Assembly: GCA_964402925.1 (NCBI GenBank)
Contig: CAYOED010000021.1
Location: 1 to 48,173 of the forward strand
Length of the DNA stretch: 48,173 bases
Origin: Suilimivivens sp964402925
Lineage (GTDB): Bacteria; Bacillota; Clostridia; Lachnospirales; Lachnospiraceae
Reading direction: 5' to 3'
The notes below the pieces were generated by a model. It had not been told where the DNA came from and did not search any database. It was given only the letters and a program-made list of their open reading frames with translations. The stretch's first letter is position 1, and every line of letters begins with the position of its first letter. Both the position numbers and the translations under genes were made by a program. This document shows, one piece after another, positions 34,443-44,329 of the stretch.

Positions 34443-34547
34443 ATAAAAATAAATAAAATGTAGACATAAGAAATTTTGCGGGAGGAAGTGCGGGAATTTT
34501 GGCGCAGGACAGCCGGCAGACATTTCAAATTGGAGGATTTTTGTGTT

Positions 34548-37500
34548 ATGAATAAAACTTTTGCAAAAAAATTGAAGCAGGGCATAGGTATCCTGCTGGC
34601 GGCGGCTGTGGTATTTAATATGCTGCCTTTAGGCGGGCTGGCAGTGTCTGCTTCGGAGAACAGCGGAACGGGCATCTGTGAACACCATACAGAGCATACG
34701 GCAGACTGCGGCTACGCGGAGGCAGGGGATTGCCGCCACGAGCATACCGAGGAGTGCTATACCGCGGAAGGAGAACTGGACTGTCATCATGAGCATGATG
34801 AAGGCTGCGGTTATGCAAAGGCGCATGAGTGCACTTATGTGTGTGAAATCTGCAATAATGAAGCGTCTGGGGAGGAAGATGATGCGGAAGACGATGATGC
34901 AGAAACAACGGAGGAAAATTCCGGCAATACATATGAATGCATCTGTAAGGAATTATGTACAGAGGACAATATAGAGAAGGATTGCCCAGTATGCGGTGCG
35001 GAAGATGCAGACTTTTCAAGCTGCAAGGGGAAGGAAATGGAAGATATAGAAGACGTGGAAACGGAGGATAGGGACTTCGAGGATGTGAACTCGGAGGATA
35101 CCGGGCTCTGTGAGCACCATACAGAACATACTAAGGACTGCGGATACAGCCCAGCATCAGAGGACGGGGAGGGAAGCCCATGTACTTATGAGTGCCGTAT
35201 CTGTCCCATTGAGGACTTGATTGCTGCTTTGCCTGATGAAGTCACGCAGGATAATGCAGAGACAGTGCAGGCACAGCTTGAGGAAATTCTGTCCCTTTAT
35301 ACCGAACTGACTGAGGACGAACAGGAGCAGATCGACCTGACGCTGGTCTATAAGCTGCAAGCGGATTTGGACGCTGCTAATGTTAGGAGCGAAGTGAATA
35401 CTAACTACATCGCCAGTGTGACCGTCAACGGGGTTGAGACGAGGTATACCAGCCCTGAAAGTTTTGTGAATGCCGTCAATGAGGCAAGCGGCACAGTGAC
35501 GGTCGAACTGCTGCAAAAAGAGGTGGATCTCGGCAGCTTGACGCTGACCGTACCGAGCGATGTGACGCTCACTCTGGACGGCGGTGAATGTACCCTCACC
35601 AGCTCCGGCACCGAAACTGTTATAGTTAACGGAACCTTCAACTTTAAGGGCGGCACCCTGCTCAATACAAATCAGTTTGGCACTGCTGTGACTGTATTTG
35701 GCAGTTTCACCATGTCCGGCGGCATGGTCGACTGCGCGAATAATATAGGTTTTGCCGTAACGCTTCGCGACAGCAGATCCAGCGGGACCGTGGGGGTCAA
35801 TAACGGAGGGCTGAGTACCTTCGGCACGGTTGTGCTCTCTGGCGGCACGTACAGCTCTATCTATTGTGGGGTCCATACGAGCAAGCCAATAACTGTCGCT
35901 AATATCCTAGCCAGTGGTTATGCGCTCCAGGGCACGGATGGGCTGATCCGCGGGGATACGTCGCTATCGACCCCACTGCGCAACGTCACCGTAGTGCCCT
36001 GCACCCATGCCGGTGCCGGCAAGGATAATGGTGACGGCACCCACAGCGGCGAATGCCCCTATTGTGGAACGGAATTTGAGGCAGAATCCCACACCCTTGG
36101 CGCGGGCAATGTCTGCGAAGGCTGCAACGCGGCGTTGAAGGTCAAGGTGGAGAGAAGTGATGGAACTATCGTCTATCTTGGCGAGGGTGACTTTGCAAAC
36201 GCTTTTGATGATAGGAAGTATAACAACGTAACAGTTACACTTCTGTCTGATATACAGGCGGACAGTATAGAAATGGGTGACACACAAGCCAGCGTCCATG
36301 TACTCAACACCTCTACACTGGACTTGGCAGGACATACAATTACCAGCAGCGATACGGCTATTTATGTTTACCCTACGGGCAATTTGACCATTAAGGACAG
36401 CAGCTCCGGTAAAACCGGACAGGTGGTTTCCACTGGCAGTGTAGCTATTTTAACACAGACACCTATGGTGTCATTGATAGGCGGAACCTACACAGGAAAA
36501 CCAGCGATAGATGGGAAAAATTCGTCTACGGATGTCAGTTCGCTACTGGCAAACTACGGCACCCAGACCACGCCGCACTACGCCTATTTCGATGCCCAGG
36601 GAAATCCGGTTGCTCTCGAAGAAAAGCAAAGGGAGCTGACTGGTACAGTCACGGTGAAGGAGTGTACCCATCCGGGCATCAAAGCTTCCCCCAACAACGA
36701 CGGCACCCACAGCCTGACATGCCCCTATTGCGGCTATACCGGGACGGAGGAGAACTGCTCCTACGGCACCGCGTACCAGCACGACGAAAACAGCCATTTG
36801 CTTACCTGTACGGTCTGCGGGTATGAAAAGGTGGAAACGCATACTTTCAGCTCTTACAGCGTGGAGGAAAACGGGTCCATTACCTTTTTTGGGCAATGTG
36901 GGAAATGCAAATATGATAAGGTTATTGGTACAGCTCAGCTCACAATTCCCCAAGACCTTGTCTATGGGCAGACGGGCGAGAAAACCATATCGGTTGAGAC
37001 AGAAATGCCCTATGATAAAATAACACTGAAATTAGACTGGGACGGCGGAGAAGTCGAAAATACAAGTATAGACATTCCGGCGGATTTATCTGCTGGAAGG
37101 CATAGTGTGTACACTTCAATATACATTGAGGGAGTGCAAAATGTCTCTGTTGTTTACTTCACGGTTGAAAAGGCCCCGCTGACCAGGAACATGGTGACAC
37201 TATCCCCCGAAAGCGTTACTTACAGAGGCGCAGAGCAGAAGCCAGTCATTACGGTCAAACAGGGAGAAACCACGCTGACAGAGGGCAAGGATTATGACGT
37301 TACCTACAGCACCACCGATTTCACCATCGCCGGAACGGTTATCGTTACCATCACGGGTAAGGGCAACTATAAAGGAACGGTTGAAAAGACCTATACCATT
37401 AAAAAGGCTGTGCTGACAGCAGATGGCACCGGCATTGCGAATGGTACATACGGTGCAAAGCTGTCGGAACTGTCAGTTACCGGGCTGACCGCAATTAGTC

Positions 37501-39548
37501 AGGAAACCGGTGCAGTGGTTCCCGGCACTTGGAAACTTACCGGCAGCACAGTTCCGGACGTGGGAGATACCGGTATCTATACCGCTACCTTTACTCCGGC
37601 TGCGGGTGCGGAAAATTTTGAGCCGCTGACGGCCCGGGTAAAACTGAACATTGCAAAGGCAGCAGCACCTGTGCCTTATGCCGGAACGCTGTATGCCCAG
37701 AATAACAGGAAACAGTCCTATCAGTATGACCTGACACAGCTTCTCCCTGTGCTGGATAATGGAAAATCCTACGGGGCAGTAAATTATACGCTGGGAGTAG
37801 ACGCGGTCAATATTTCCGGGGGCTACTATACGGATGGCGCGAAGATTACAGGCACGACCCTGACCCTGCCGATCCAAAAGGTTGAAGAGAATAATGAAGG
37901 GAACATTGGCACGGTCAGCATTACGATTTCCAGTCGAAATTATGAGGATATGACCGCTGAGATCACTGTCATGAGTGTGAACAAGACCCCAGTGAACATT
38001 ACCGGTGTGAGCGTGGAGAGACGGGAATATAACGGAGAGGCAGCCAGCTGCACCGGCACTCCCGGAGTAGTTGAAAGCGGCGGCGATACCGCCACGATCA
38101 GCAGTAAAGACTATCGCTATACATGGAAGAAAGCCGACGGGACGGTTTTGAACGAAGCCCCTAAAAATGCAGGCAGCTACCTTCTGATCGTTTCCGTAGA
38201 CAATGATACATACATTGGAAGCAGGACGATAAGTTTTGTGATCGACAAGGCAAAGATCACCATCACGGCGGACAGCATGACCGCCGACAAGGGCGGCGCA
38301 GAGCCTGCACTGACATATACAATTTCCGGGCTGGCAAAAGGGGACACCTTAACTACGGAACCGACGCTGACCTGTATCGCTGATATGAATACGGCAGGCA
38401 GATACCCCATCACCGCCAGCGGCGCAGAGGTTCCCGACACTGATAACTATTATTTGGAGATCACCTATGTGCCGGGAACCCTGACTGTCACGGTCCGGAC
38501 TCCCAGCGGCGGCTCCGGCAGTTCCGGCGGAGGTAACAGCGGCGGCAGCGGAAATGCTTCCGGTGGAAACGGTTCAGGCAGTGAAAACAATGGGGACAGC
38601 GGACAGGGAAGCAGTAGTGACAACGGAGGTGGAAATACCACTCCGGGAATACCCACCATTCCGCCTGTAACCGATACGAATCCGGTGACGGGTACGGATG
38701 CTGTGAAACCGGGAACCGGAAATACGGTAAGACCGGGGACTGGAACAGGTACAGGAAGCAGCGCTGCACAGGAGACCATGGCGGACACCGGAATCCCGTT
38801 CATCAAGGGAGAGGACGGTAAGAACGGTTGGAGCGTAATCCGGGCAGAGGAAGAAAAGGCGGAAGAAGGCAGTGTTATCAATGTAGATATGAACGGAACC
38901 ACTGTTGTTCCGGGAGATATCTTTGACAGCATCAAAGGCAGGGATGTTACCATCACCTTTGACATGGGCAGCGGAATCCTTTGGAGCGTGGACGGAAAGA
39001 GTATTATTACAGATAAAGCAGACGACATTGATTTTACCGTAAGGACAGGAGGAAGCGCCGTCCCGGTGGAGATCGTGAACAATGTCACCGGGGAGTATTA
39101 CAGCATCCAGTTAAGCCTTGCCCATGACGGGGAGTTTGGATTTACCGCAGTACTTTCCGTAAACCTTGGGAAGGAAAATGCAGGGTATACCGCAAGCCTT
39201 TATTACTATAACCAGAACACAGGAGAACTTGAATTTGTGTGTGCGGATGAGGTGACAGAGGACGGGACAGTGTCATTTGCCTTTACCCATGCATCGGATT
39301 ATGTAATCGTCATAGATAGGATATCCGAAGAACCTGCCCCGGAAAGCGCCGGAGACATCACGGAAGCACCGGCAGAGGAGGAAGGAAACAGCGGGGAGGC
39401 AGTCGTCAGCCCTAAGGAGATTGGAAAAGCAAAGGGAAGCAGCATGCCCTGGCTCATCTTAGTCGGCGTTGCGGTTGTCATCCTTGGCGCAGCAGGTATA
39501 TTGATATGGAAACGGAAAAAGGAAGAAGGAAACAGGGAAGCTAAATAG
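34548..39548 (+). CDS. large Cys/His-rich surface protein with MBG domains and C-terminal anchor
   Basis: A 1666-residue exported protein. Signal peptide about 1-35 (ending AVSA). A Cys/His-rich region (about 40-220) has repeats such as CEHHTEHTADCGY and HHEHDEGCGY, with acidic spacers, as in surface proteins of gut Clostridia. Right-handed beta-helix-like repeats follow (GTFNFKGGTL, LDLAGHTI, LTIKDSSSG), broken by CxxC units (CPYCG, CTVCG, CGKC). MBG/Ig-like domains (VTYRGAEQKPVITV, TADKGGAEPALTYTISGL) come next, then a Gly/Ser/Asn-rich linker and a membrane segment (WLILVGVAVVILGAAGILIW) with a Lys/Arg tail. There is no LPXTG. Likely an adhesin; ligand unknown. ATG follows TTGGAGG. Confidence 0.88.
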   Translation: MNKTFAKKLKQGIGILLAAAVVFNMLPLGGLAVSASENSGTGICEHHTEHTADCGYAEAGDCRHEHTEECYTAEGELDCHHEHDEGCGYAKAHECTYVCEICNNEASGEEDDAEDDDAETTEENSGNTYECICKELCTEDNIEKDCPVCGAEDADFSSCKGKEMEDIEDVETEDRDFEDVNSEDTGLCEHHTEHTKDCGYSPASEDGEGSPCTYECRICPIEDLIAALPDEVTQDNAETVQAQLEEILSLYTELTEDEQEQIDLTLVYKLQADLDAANVRSEVNTNYIASVTVNGVETRYTSPESFVNAVNEASGTVTVELLQKEVDLGSLTLTVPSDVTLTLDGGECTLTSSGTETVIVNGTFNFKGGTLLNTNQFGTAVTVFGSFTMSGGMVDCANNIGFAVTLRDSRSSGTVGVNNGGLSTFGTVVLSGGTYSSIYCGVHTSKPITVANILASGYALQGTDGLIRGDTSLSTPLRNVTVVPCTHAGAGKDNGDGTHSGECPYCGTEFEAESHTLGAGNVCEGCNAALKVKVERSDGTIVYLGEGDFANAFDDRKYNNVTVTLLSDIQADSIEMGDTQASVHVLNTSTLDLAGHTITSSDTAIYVYPTGNLTIKDSSSGKTGQVVSTGSVAILTQTPMVSLIGGTYTGKPAIDGKNSSTDVSSLLANYGTQTTPHYAYFDAQGNPVALEEKQRELTGTVTVKECTHPGIKASPNNDGTHSLTCPYCGYTGTEENCSYGTAYQHDENSHLLTCTVCGYEKVETHTFSSYSVEENGSITFFGQCGKCKYDKVIGTAQLTIPQDLVYGQTGEKTISVETEMPYDKITLKLDWDGGEVENTSIDIPADLSAGRHSVYTSIYIEGVQNVSVVYFTVEKAPLTRNMVTLSPESVTYRGAEQKPVITVKQGETTLTEGKDYDVTYSTTDFTIAGTVIVTITGKGNYKGTVEKTYTIKKAVLTADGTGIANGTYGAKLSELSVTGLTAISQETGAVVPGTWKLTGSTVPDVGDTGIYTATFTPAAGAENFEPLTARVKLNIAKAAAPVPYAGTLYAQNNRKQSYQYDLTQLLPVLDNGKSYGAVNYTLGVDAVNISGGYYTDGAKITGTTLTLPIQKVEENNEGNIGTVSITISSRNYEDMTAEITVMSVNKTPVNITGVSVERREYNGEAASCTGTPGVVESGGDTATISSKDYRYTWKKADGTVLNEAPKNAGSYLLIVSVDNDTYIGSRTISFVIDKAKITITADSMTADKGGAEPALTYTISGLAKGDTLTTEPTLTCIADMNTAGRYPITASGAEVPDTDNYYLEITYVPGTLTVTVRTPSGGSGSSGGGNSGGSGNASGGNGSGSENNGDSGQGSSSDNGGGNTTPGIPTIPPVTDTNPVTGTDAVKPGTGNTVRPGTGTGTGSSAAQETMADTGIPFIKGEDGKNGWSVIRAEEEKAEEGSVINVDMNGTTVVPGDIFDSIKGRDVTITFDMGSGILWSVDGKSIITDKADDIDFTVRTGGSAVPVEIVNNVTGEYYSIQLSLAHDGEFGFTAVLSVNLGKENAGYTASLYYYNQNTGELEFVCADEVTEDGTVSFAFTHASDYVIVIDRISEEPAPESAGDITEAPAEEEGNSGEAVVSPKEIGKAKGSSMPWLILVGVAVVILGAAGILIWKRKKEEGNREAK

Positions 39549-39584
39549 CCATCGCTTCCCGGGAAGTTAGCAATATGTGATTTG

Positions 39585-39620
39585 ATACCCCATGCACTGG
39601 CGGCAGTGCATGGGGTATTT
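39585..39620 (+). terminator. terminator after the surface-protein gene
   Basis: A perfect 15-bp stem, ATACCCCATGCACTG (39585-39599) with its complement at 39604-39618, loop GCGG, followed by TTTGTT. It separates the surface gene from the sugar operon. Confidence 0.8.
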
Positions 39621-39703
39621 GTTACGATGGATTGGTGGAAGTACATAAAAAATGGAAACCAAATTTGTAAAAATAGTTTCTATAATATTTTCTTTCTGTA
39701 TGT

Positions 39704-39740
39704 TACAATAAAGGAAACTGAAAAATAAAATCCAGTTTCC
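39704..39740 (+). promoter_or_regulatory. promoter and inverted-repeat operator of the TetR-sugar operon
   Basis: TACAAT (39704-39709), preceded by TGT as an extended -10, lies just before GGAAACTG / CAGTTTCC (39713-39720, 39733-39740; 12-base spacer). A weaker copy of the half-sites, GGAAAC and GTTTCT, occurs at about 39653-39681. Two such sites flanking a promoter fit the TetR protein encoded next. Confidence 0.65.
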
Positions 39741-39791
39741 AAAAGAAATAAAAGAAAATGCAGATTATAAAGTATAAAAAGGAGTAAAGAG

Positions 39792-40358
39792 ATGGATTTA
39801 AAGACGGTCATTTTGGAAGGCACTTTGCAGGCATTCCGGCAGAAAGGGCTAAAGTTCACCATGGATGATATTGCAAAACTTCTTGGAATGAGCAAAAAAA
39901 CCATTTATACAGTTTTTAAGGATAAAGAGGCATTATTTCTGGCTATGGTAGATTATCTGTTTGATTCTATCAAAGAATGTGAGCGTCAGATTATGGAAAA
40001 TACTGTGATGACTACGATAGAAAAGATACGGGCAATCCTTGGCGTTATACCGGATGTATATAGGGATGTAGATTTCAGGCAGCTTTATACATTAAAAGAA
40101 AAATATCCGGCAATCTATGCACAGGTGGAAAAGCGTCTGGAAACGGGATGGGAGTCTACGATTCAATTATTGGAAACGGGTATGGAGGAAGGGGTAATCA
40201 GACCTGTTAAAATTCCAGTATTAAAGACCATGCTGGAAGCAACCTTGGAGGAATTTTTCCAAAGAGATATTTTGATCCGTCATCAGATATCCTACACAGA
40301 AGCTTTGGATGAAGTGGTAGGGATTTTGATGGATGGAATTGCAGTAGGTGAGCAGTAG
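39792..40358 (+). CDS. TetR-family transcriptional regulator of the sugar operon
   Basis: A 188-residue regulator. The N-terminal helix-turn-helix (about 5-50) reads FTMDDIAKLLGMSKKTIYTVF, the standard TetR signature, followed by a ligand-binding domain of helices. ATG is preceded by AAAAAGGAG. The gene is the first of a five-gene operon and ends 12 bases before the GH2 gene. Sugar operons are more often governed by LacI, AraC or GntR proteins, so a TetR member here is unusual. It probably binds the GGAAACTG inverted repeat upstream and represses its own operon until an inducer is bound. Confidence 0.9.
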   Translation: MDLKTVILEGTLQAFRQKGLKFTMDDIAKLLGMSKKTIYTVFKDKEALFLAMVDYLFDSIKECERQIMENTVMTTIEKIRAILGVIPDVYRDVDFRQLYTLKEKYPAIYAQVEKRLETGWESTIQLLETGMEEGVIRPVKIPVLKTMLEATLEEFFQRDILIRHQISYTEALDEVVGILMDGIAVGEQ

Positions 40359-40370
40359 AGGAGGAGAGGC

Positions 40371-42809
40371 ATGGAAATGGGGAATAGAGAGCGGATTTAT
40401 TTGAATGAGGGTTGGCGGTTCGACGAAAAATACAGTGAGGAAATGATCAAAAAAGAGTTTGATGATAGGAATATGGAGAATGTCAGGCTGCCGCATACCT
40501 GCAGGGAGACACCGTATCATTATTTTGATGAACATATTTACCAGATGATCTGTCTTTACCGCAGAAGGATGGAAGTACCGGAATGCTGGAAGGGAAGATG
40601 CGTGGTACTCACTTTAGAAGGGGTTGCCCATGAGAGTGAAGTATTTTTAAATGGGGAAAAGATCGGAGAACATCATTGCGGTTATACGGCTTTTTCCATA
40701 GATTTAAGTAATAAACTGCTTTATGGGGAAGAAAATGTACTGGCTGTGAAGGTGGACAGCAGGGAAAGCTGTAATGTTCCCCCTTTTGGATTTGTGATTG
40801 ACTACATGACATACGGCGGAATATACAGGGATGTTTATATAGAAGTCAGGAGTGAAACGCATTTACAAGATGTATTTTTTGCTTCGGAGATAAAAAGAGA
40901 TGCTTCAAAGGATTCGGCTGCATTGCTTTCCCGGATTCGGATTATAGGAGAACAGGAAGAGCTTGGTCTGCGTCAGTTTATGAGAAAGAAAGGAGCGGAC
41001 AGCTACAGGCTGCTGGGGGAAATACAGATCAAAGAGCGGTCAAAGGAAGTGGAGACGAAATGGGAAATTGAAAGTGTAGAGCTTTGGGACATTGAGAATC
41101 CGGCGCTGTATGAAGTGAAGACAGAACTGACAAAGCAGGGGGCAGTGCTGGATGAAGTGGTGACATGTTTTGGTTTCCGTAAGGCGGAATTTTTAAAGGA
41201 CGGATTTTATTTAAACGGCAGGAAGGTTAAGATACGCGGGCTGAATCGTCATCAGAGTTATCCCTATGTAGGATACGCAATGCCGAAATCCATGCAATGT
41301 CTGGATGCAGATATCTTAAAATATGAACTTGGTGTAAATGCAGTGAGGACGTCACATTATCCCCAGTCTCATTATTTTCTGGATAGGTGTGATGAGATAG
41401 GTCTACTGGTATTTACTGAAATACCGGGCTGGCAGCACATCGGGGATGAAGAGTGGAAGAGGCAGGCTGTGGAAAATACCAGAGATATGGTATTGCAGTA
41501 CCGGAACCATGTTTCAATCATTTTATGGGGAGTGCGTATTAATGAGTCCCAGGATGATGATGAATTTTATGAGAGAACCAATGCGGCAGCCAGAGAGCTG
41601 GATCCGTACAGACAGACGGGCGGCGTCAGGGCGCATCAGAAAAGCAGTTTTCTGGAGGATGTATATACTTATAATGATTTTTCTCATGATGGAAAAACAA
41701 AAGGATGTCTGCCCAAGAAAAAAGTTACGCCTGATATAGAAAGGGCATATATGGTCAGCGAATATAACGGGCATATGTATCCCACGAAGGCTTTTGACTG
41801 GGAGGAGCACAGAACCGAACAGGCAATCCGTCATGCCAATGTTTTAGATGCCATAGCAGGTGAAGCGGATATTTCAGGCAGCTTTGGCTGGTGCATGGCT
41901 GACTATAATACCCATAAGGATTTTGGGAGCGGTGACAGAATCTGCTATCATGGAGTAATGGATATGTTCAGAAATCCAAAGCTTGCAGCTGACATTTATG
42001 CCTGCCAGCAGGAAGAGCGGCCGGTACTTTCTATCAGTTCCACTATGGATATCGGAGAGCATCCAGGCAGCAACAGGGGAAAGATATGGATTTTTACAAA
42101 TGCAGACAGCGTGCGCATGTATAAAAATGACAGGCTCATTAAAGAATACCGTAAAGAGGATTCCGGCTATTTGCATTTACTCCATGGACCGATCCTGATA
42201 GATGATTTTATTGGAGATGCCATCATCAAAGGAGAAAAATACAAGGAAAAACTTGCAAAAGAAATTACAGAGGCTTTGAATCTGGCTGCCGTGTACGGAT
42301 TTTCCCATTTGCCAAGAAAGGCATATCTGACAGCGCTTAAGATGGTAGTGATACATCACATGAAGCCTTCGGAAGCGGTTCTTTTATTTAATAAATATAT
42401 TGGTGATTGGGGAGGCACGTCCACAGAGTACCGGTTTGAAGGAATTAAGGATGGAAAGGTGATAAAGACAGTCGTCAAAAAGCCAATGACACAGATGCAG
42501 CTTTGGGCAAAAGCGGATCATACCGAGCTGATAGAGGAAAATTCCTATGATGTGGCGGCAGTTAGAATGCGTATGCTTGATGAAAATGGAAACCTGTTAA
42601 ACTTCTTTCAGGAGCCGGTGACGCTTCAAACGCAAGGGCCTGTAAGTTTGATCGGAGGATCAGTAATTGCATTCAAAGGCGGTATGGCGGGAACTTATTT
42701 AAAGACAACAGGCAGGGAAGGCAAAGCAGCGCTGATTATAAAGAGCGGGCAGGCAAAGGAAGTCAGGCTGGAATTTACAGTGAAGGTGAAGCACGATAGT
42801 CAGATTTAG
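40371..42809 (+). CDS. glycoside hydrolase family 2 protein, probable beta-galactosidase
   Basis: An 812-residue intracellular enzyme without a signal peptide. The sugar-binding N-terminal domain (GVAHESEVFLNGEKIGEHHC) and the immunoglobulin-like domain are followed by the TIM barrel (about 300-600), which begins IRGLNRHQSYPYVGYAM. The acid/base Glu392 lies in WGVRINESQ and the nucleophile Glu464 in VSEYNGHM. This retains the LacZ/BgaB-type motif order; beta-galactosidase is most likely in view of the GH36 gene in the same operon, with beta-glucuronidase or another GH2 activity not excluded. The C-terminal 200 residues are an extra beta-rich domain. ATG follows GAGGAGGAGAGG. Confidence 0.88.
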   Translation: MEMGNRERIYLNEGWRFDEKYSEEMIKKEFDDRNMENVRLPHTCRETPYHYFDEHIYQMICLYRRRMEVPECWKGRCVVLTLEGVAHESEVFLNGEKIGEHHCGYTAFSIDLSNKLLYGEENVLAVKVDSRESCNVPPFGFVIDYMTYGGIYRDVYIEVRSETHLQDVFFASEIKRDASKDSAALLSRIRIIGEQEELGLRQFMRKKGADSYRLLGEIQIKERSKEVETKWEIESVELWDIENPALYEVKTELTKQGAVLDEVVTCFGFRKAEFLKDGFYLNGRKVKIRGLNRHQSYPYVGYAMPKSMQCLDADILKYELGVNAVRTSHYPQSHYFLDRCDEIGLLVFTEIPGWQHIGDEEWKRQAVENTRDMVLQYRNHVSIILWGVRINESQDDDEFYERTNAAARELDPYRQTGGVRAHQKSSFLEDVYTYNDFSHDGKTKGCLPKKKVTPDIERAYMVSEYNGHMYPTKAFDWEEHRTEQAIRHANVLDAIAGEADISGSFGWCMADYNTHKDFGSGDRICYHGVMDMFRNPKLAADIYACQQEERPVLSISSTMDIGEHPGSNRGKIWIFTNADSVRMYKNDRLIKEYRKEDSGYLHLLHGPILIDDFIGDAIIKGEKYKEKLAKEITEALNLAAVYGFSHLPRKAYLTALKMVVIHHMKPSEAVLLFNKYIGDWGGTSTEYRFEGIKDGKVIKTVVKKPMTQMQLWAKADHTELIEENSYDVAAVRMRMLDENGNLLNFFQEPVTLQTQGPVSLIGGSVIAFKGGMAGTYLKTTGREGKAALIIKSGQAKEVRLEFTVKVKHDSQI

Positions 42810-42829
42810 GATATGTGGAGGGTATGATT

Positions 42830-44329
42830 ATGAAAGAAAAATCCAAACTCATTTTCGGAAATGAAATGACAGATAAGGTATATCGGAAAGCGGTCAGAAC
42901 AAAGAAGAAAAATATCAAAAAATTTGGAGATGACAGAAATTGCAGTTATCCTGTAAACCTTCGAAAAAATGAGCATATCGGGGATCAGTTAGGTGTAGTG
43001 GATGTGCAGATTTTAAAAGAAGGAGAGAAGAAAGAGCAATGTGAGGAATTTGACAGAGAAAAAGGAATAATTGTAGGGAATATCCGAATGGGATTTGGGC
43101 ATTACCGCATATCTATGGCAATTGCCTCTGCGGCGCATGCGATGGGATATACGCCTTACTGGATGGACTTAAATTCCTATAAACACACAACATGTACAAA
43201 GGTCATCAGTGCGCAGAATGATCTGTATTCTCTTGGTTCAAGAATTTCTGGAAAGAGCAGGCTGTTCAATAAACTGATTTGGGAACCCATGAATTATGAA
43301 GGCTTCCGCAAGTTGAGCTATAATGCGTCCGATCAGAAAAATGCAGAACTTATGTCGCCTGTATATGCCAATATACCGAAAGACATTCCGGTAGTTGCAA
43401 CCCATGTATGGCCTGCACAGGCAGCAGTGCATGGAGGGATGAAATATGTGGTCAATGCCATTCCGGATAACTGGCCGATGGCGTTGCATTTGGCGGAGGG
43501 AAGTCTTCATACAGTACAGACGCATTTTGCATATCAGGGGTATCGTATTTTAAACGGAATGCAGGGGAAGGATGTATTAAATCCCATGCCGGCAGGGGAT
43601 TTGTTATATACAGGGCACTATGTTGATCACGAACTTGTAAGTAACATAGAAGCAGATTGTACAGCAAGAAAAAGCAGGAAAGAAAAAGGCAAGCCCATAC
43701 GTTTTTTGCTTACCATCGGGGGCGCCGGTGCACAAAAAGAAATTTTTGCCGCAATCATCCGTCATTTACTTCCAGCTGTTGCAAAAAAGAAGGCTTCTAT
43801 GTATGTGAACGTAGGAGACTACAGAAATGTGTGGGAGGAACTGTTGAAAGAAATTCCGGGACTTAAGGAAGTTTCCGAAGAGCATTTTGATCAATGGGAA
43901 GAAACAAAGCGCTTTACGCAGGAAGCGTTGACAGGTTATGTGTCGGGGGTACATGGATTTTACCATAAGAATATTTTTGAAGCGGTATATTGTACCAATC
44001 TTTTAATGAGAAGCTGTGATGTTCTGATTACAAAGCCCAGTGAATTGTCCTTTTATCCGGTACCCAAGCTGTTTATCAAGCGGGTAGGAGGTCATGAAAG
44101 GTGGGGAGCTATCCATTCCGCAGAGATTGGCGATGGCACCTTAGAGTGTGAGGATATTGCGCATACCCTCCAGATGACGGATCTTTTTATGGAAGAAAAG
44201 ACGCTATTATATGATATGTGCGATGCAATCGTACAAAACAAAGAGGCAGGTATTTATAACGGCGCGTATAAAGTTGTTGAGTTGTCGGATCAATACAGAA
44301 AAAACAAGCAGAAAGGAGAAGGAAAATGA
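42830..44329 (+). CDS. GT-B-like glycosyltransferase in a galactoside operon, function unknown
   Basis: A 499-residue soluble protein. Its layout recalls MurG/MGDG synthase-type GT-B enzymes: a glycine-rich N-terminal loop IIVGNIRMGFGHYRISMAIA, the acceptor-side segment VVATHVWPAQAAVHGG and VVNAIPDNWPMALHLAEGSL, a second nucleotide-binding-like segment FLLTIGGAGAQKEIF, and LITKPSELSFYPVP with HERWGAIHSAEIGDG near the C-terminus. It has no membrane segment. A glycosyltransferase or a phosphorylase of this fold would fit the sequence; why it sits between a hydrolase and a transporter is unclear. The start at 42830 is fixed by GGAGGGT six bases upstream. It overlaps the symporter gene by four bases. 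Confidence 0.6.
   Translation: MKEKSKLIFGNEMTDKVYRKAVRTKKKNIKKFGDDRNCSYPVNLRKNEHIGDQLGVVDVQILKEGEKKEQCEEFDREKGIIVGNIRMGFGHYRISMAIASAAHAMGYTPYWMDLNSYKHTTCTKVISAQNDLYSLGSRISGKSRLFNKLIWEPMNYEGFRKLSYNASDQKNAELMSPVYANIPKDIPVVATHVWPAQAAVHGGMKYVVNAIPDNWPMALHLAEGSLHTVQTHFAYQGYRILNGMQGKDVLNPMPAGDLLYTGHYVDHELVSNIEADCTARKSRKEKGKPIRFLLTIGGAGAQKEIFAAIIRHLLPAVAKKKASMYVNVGDYRNVWEELLKEIPGLKEVSEEHFDQWEETKRFTQEALTGYVSGVHGFYHKNIFEAVYCTNLLMRSCDVLITKPSELSFYPVPKLFIKRVGGHERWGAIHSAEIGDGTLECEDIAHTLQMTDLFMEEKTLLYDMCDAIVQNKEAGIYNGAYKVVELSDQYRKNKQKGEGK

Noticed and set aside
35157..35876. 239-codon minus-strand frame inside the surface protein gene
   Set aside because: Shadow of a GC-rich segment of the plus-strand gene, with no ribosome binding site or domain.
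38465..39088. Minus-strand frame rich in Pro and Leu
   Set aside because: Antisense of the Gly/Ser/Asn-rich linker of the surface protein. Its composition comes from the complementary strand.
39430..39548. Sortase signal at the end of the surface protein
   Set aside because: There is a membrane helix and basic tail but no LPXTG-like motif before it; membrane anchoring is the simpler reading.
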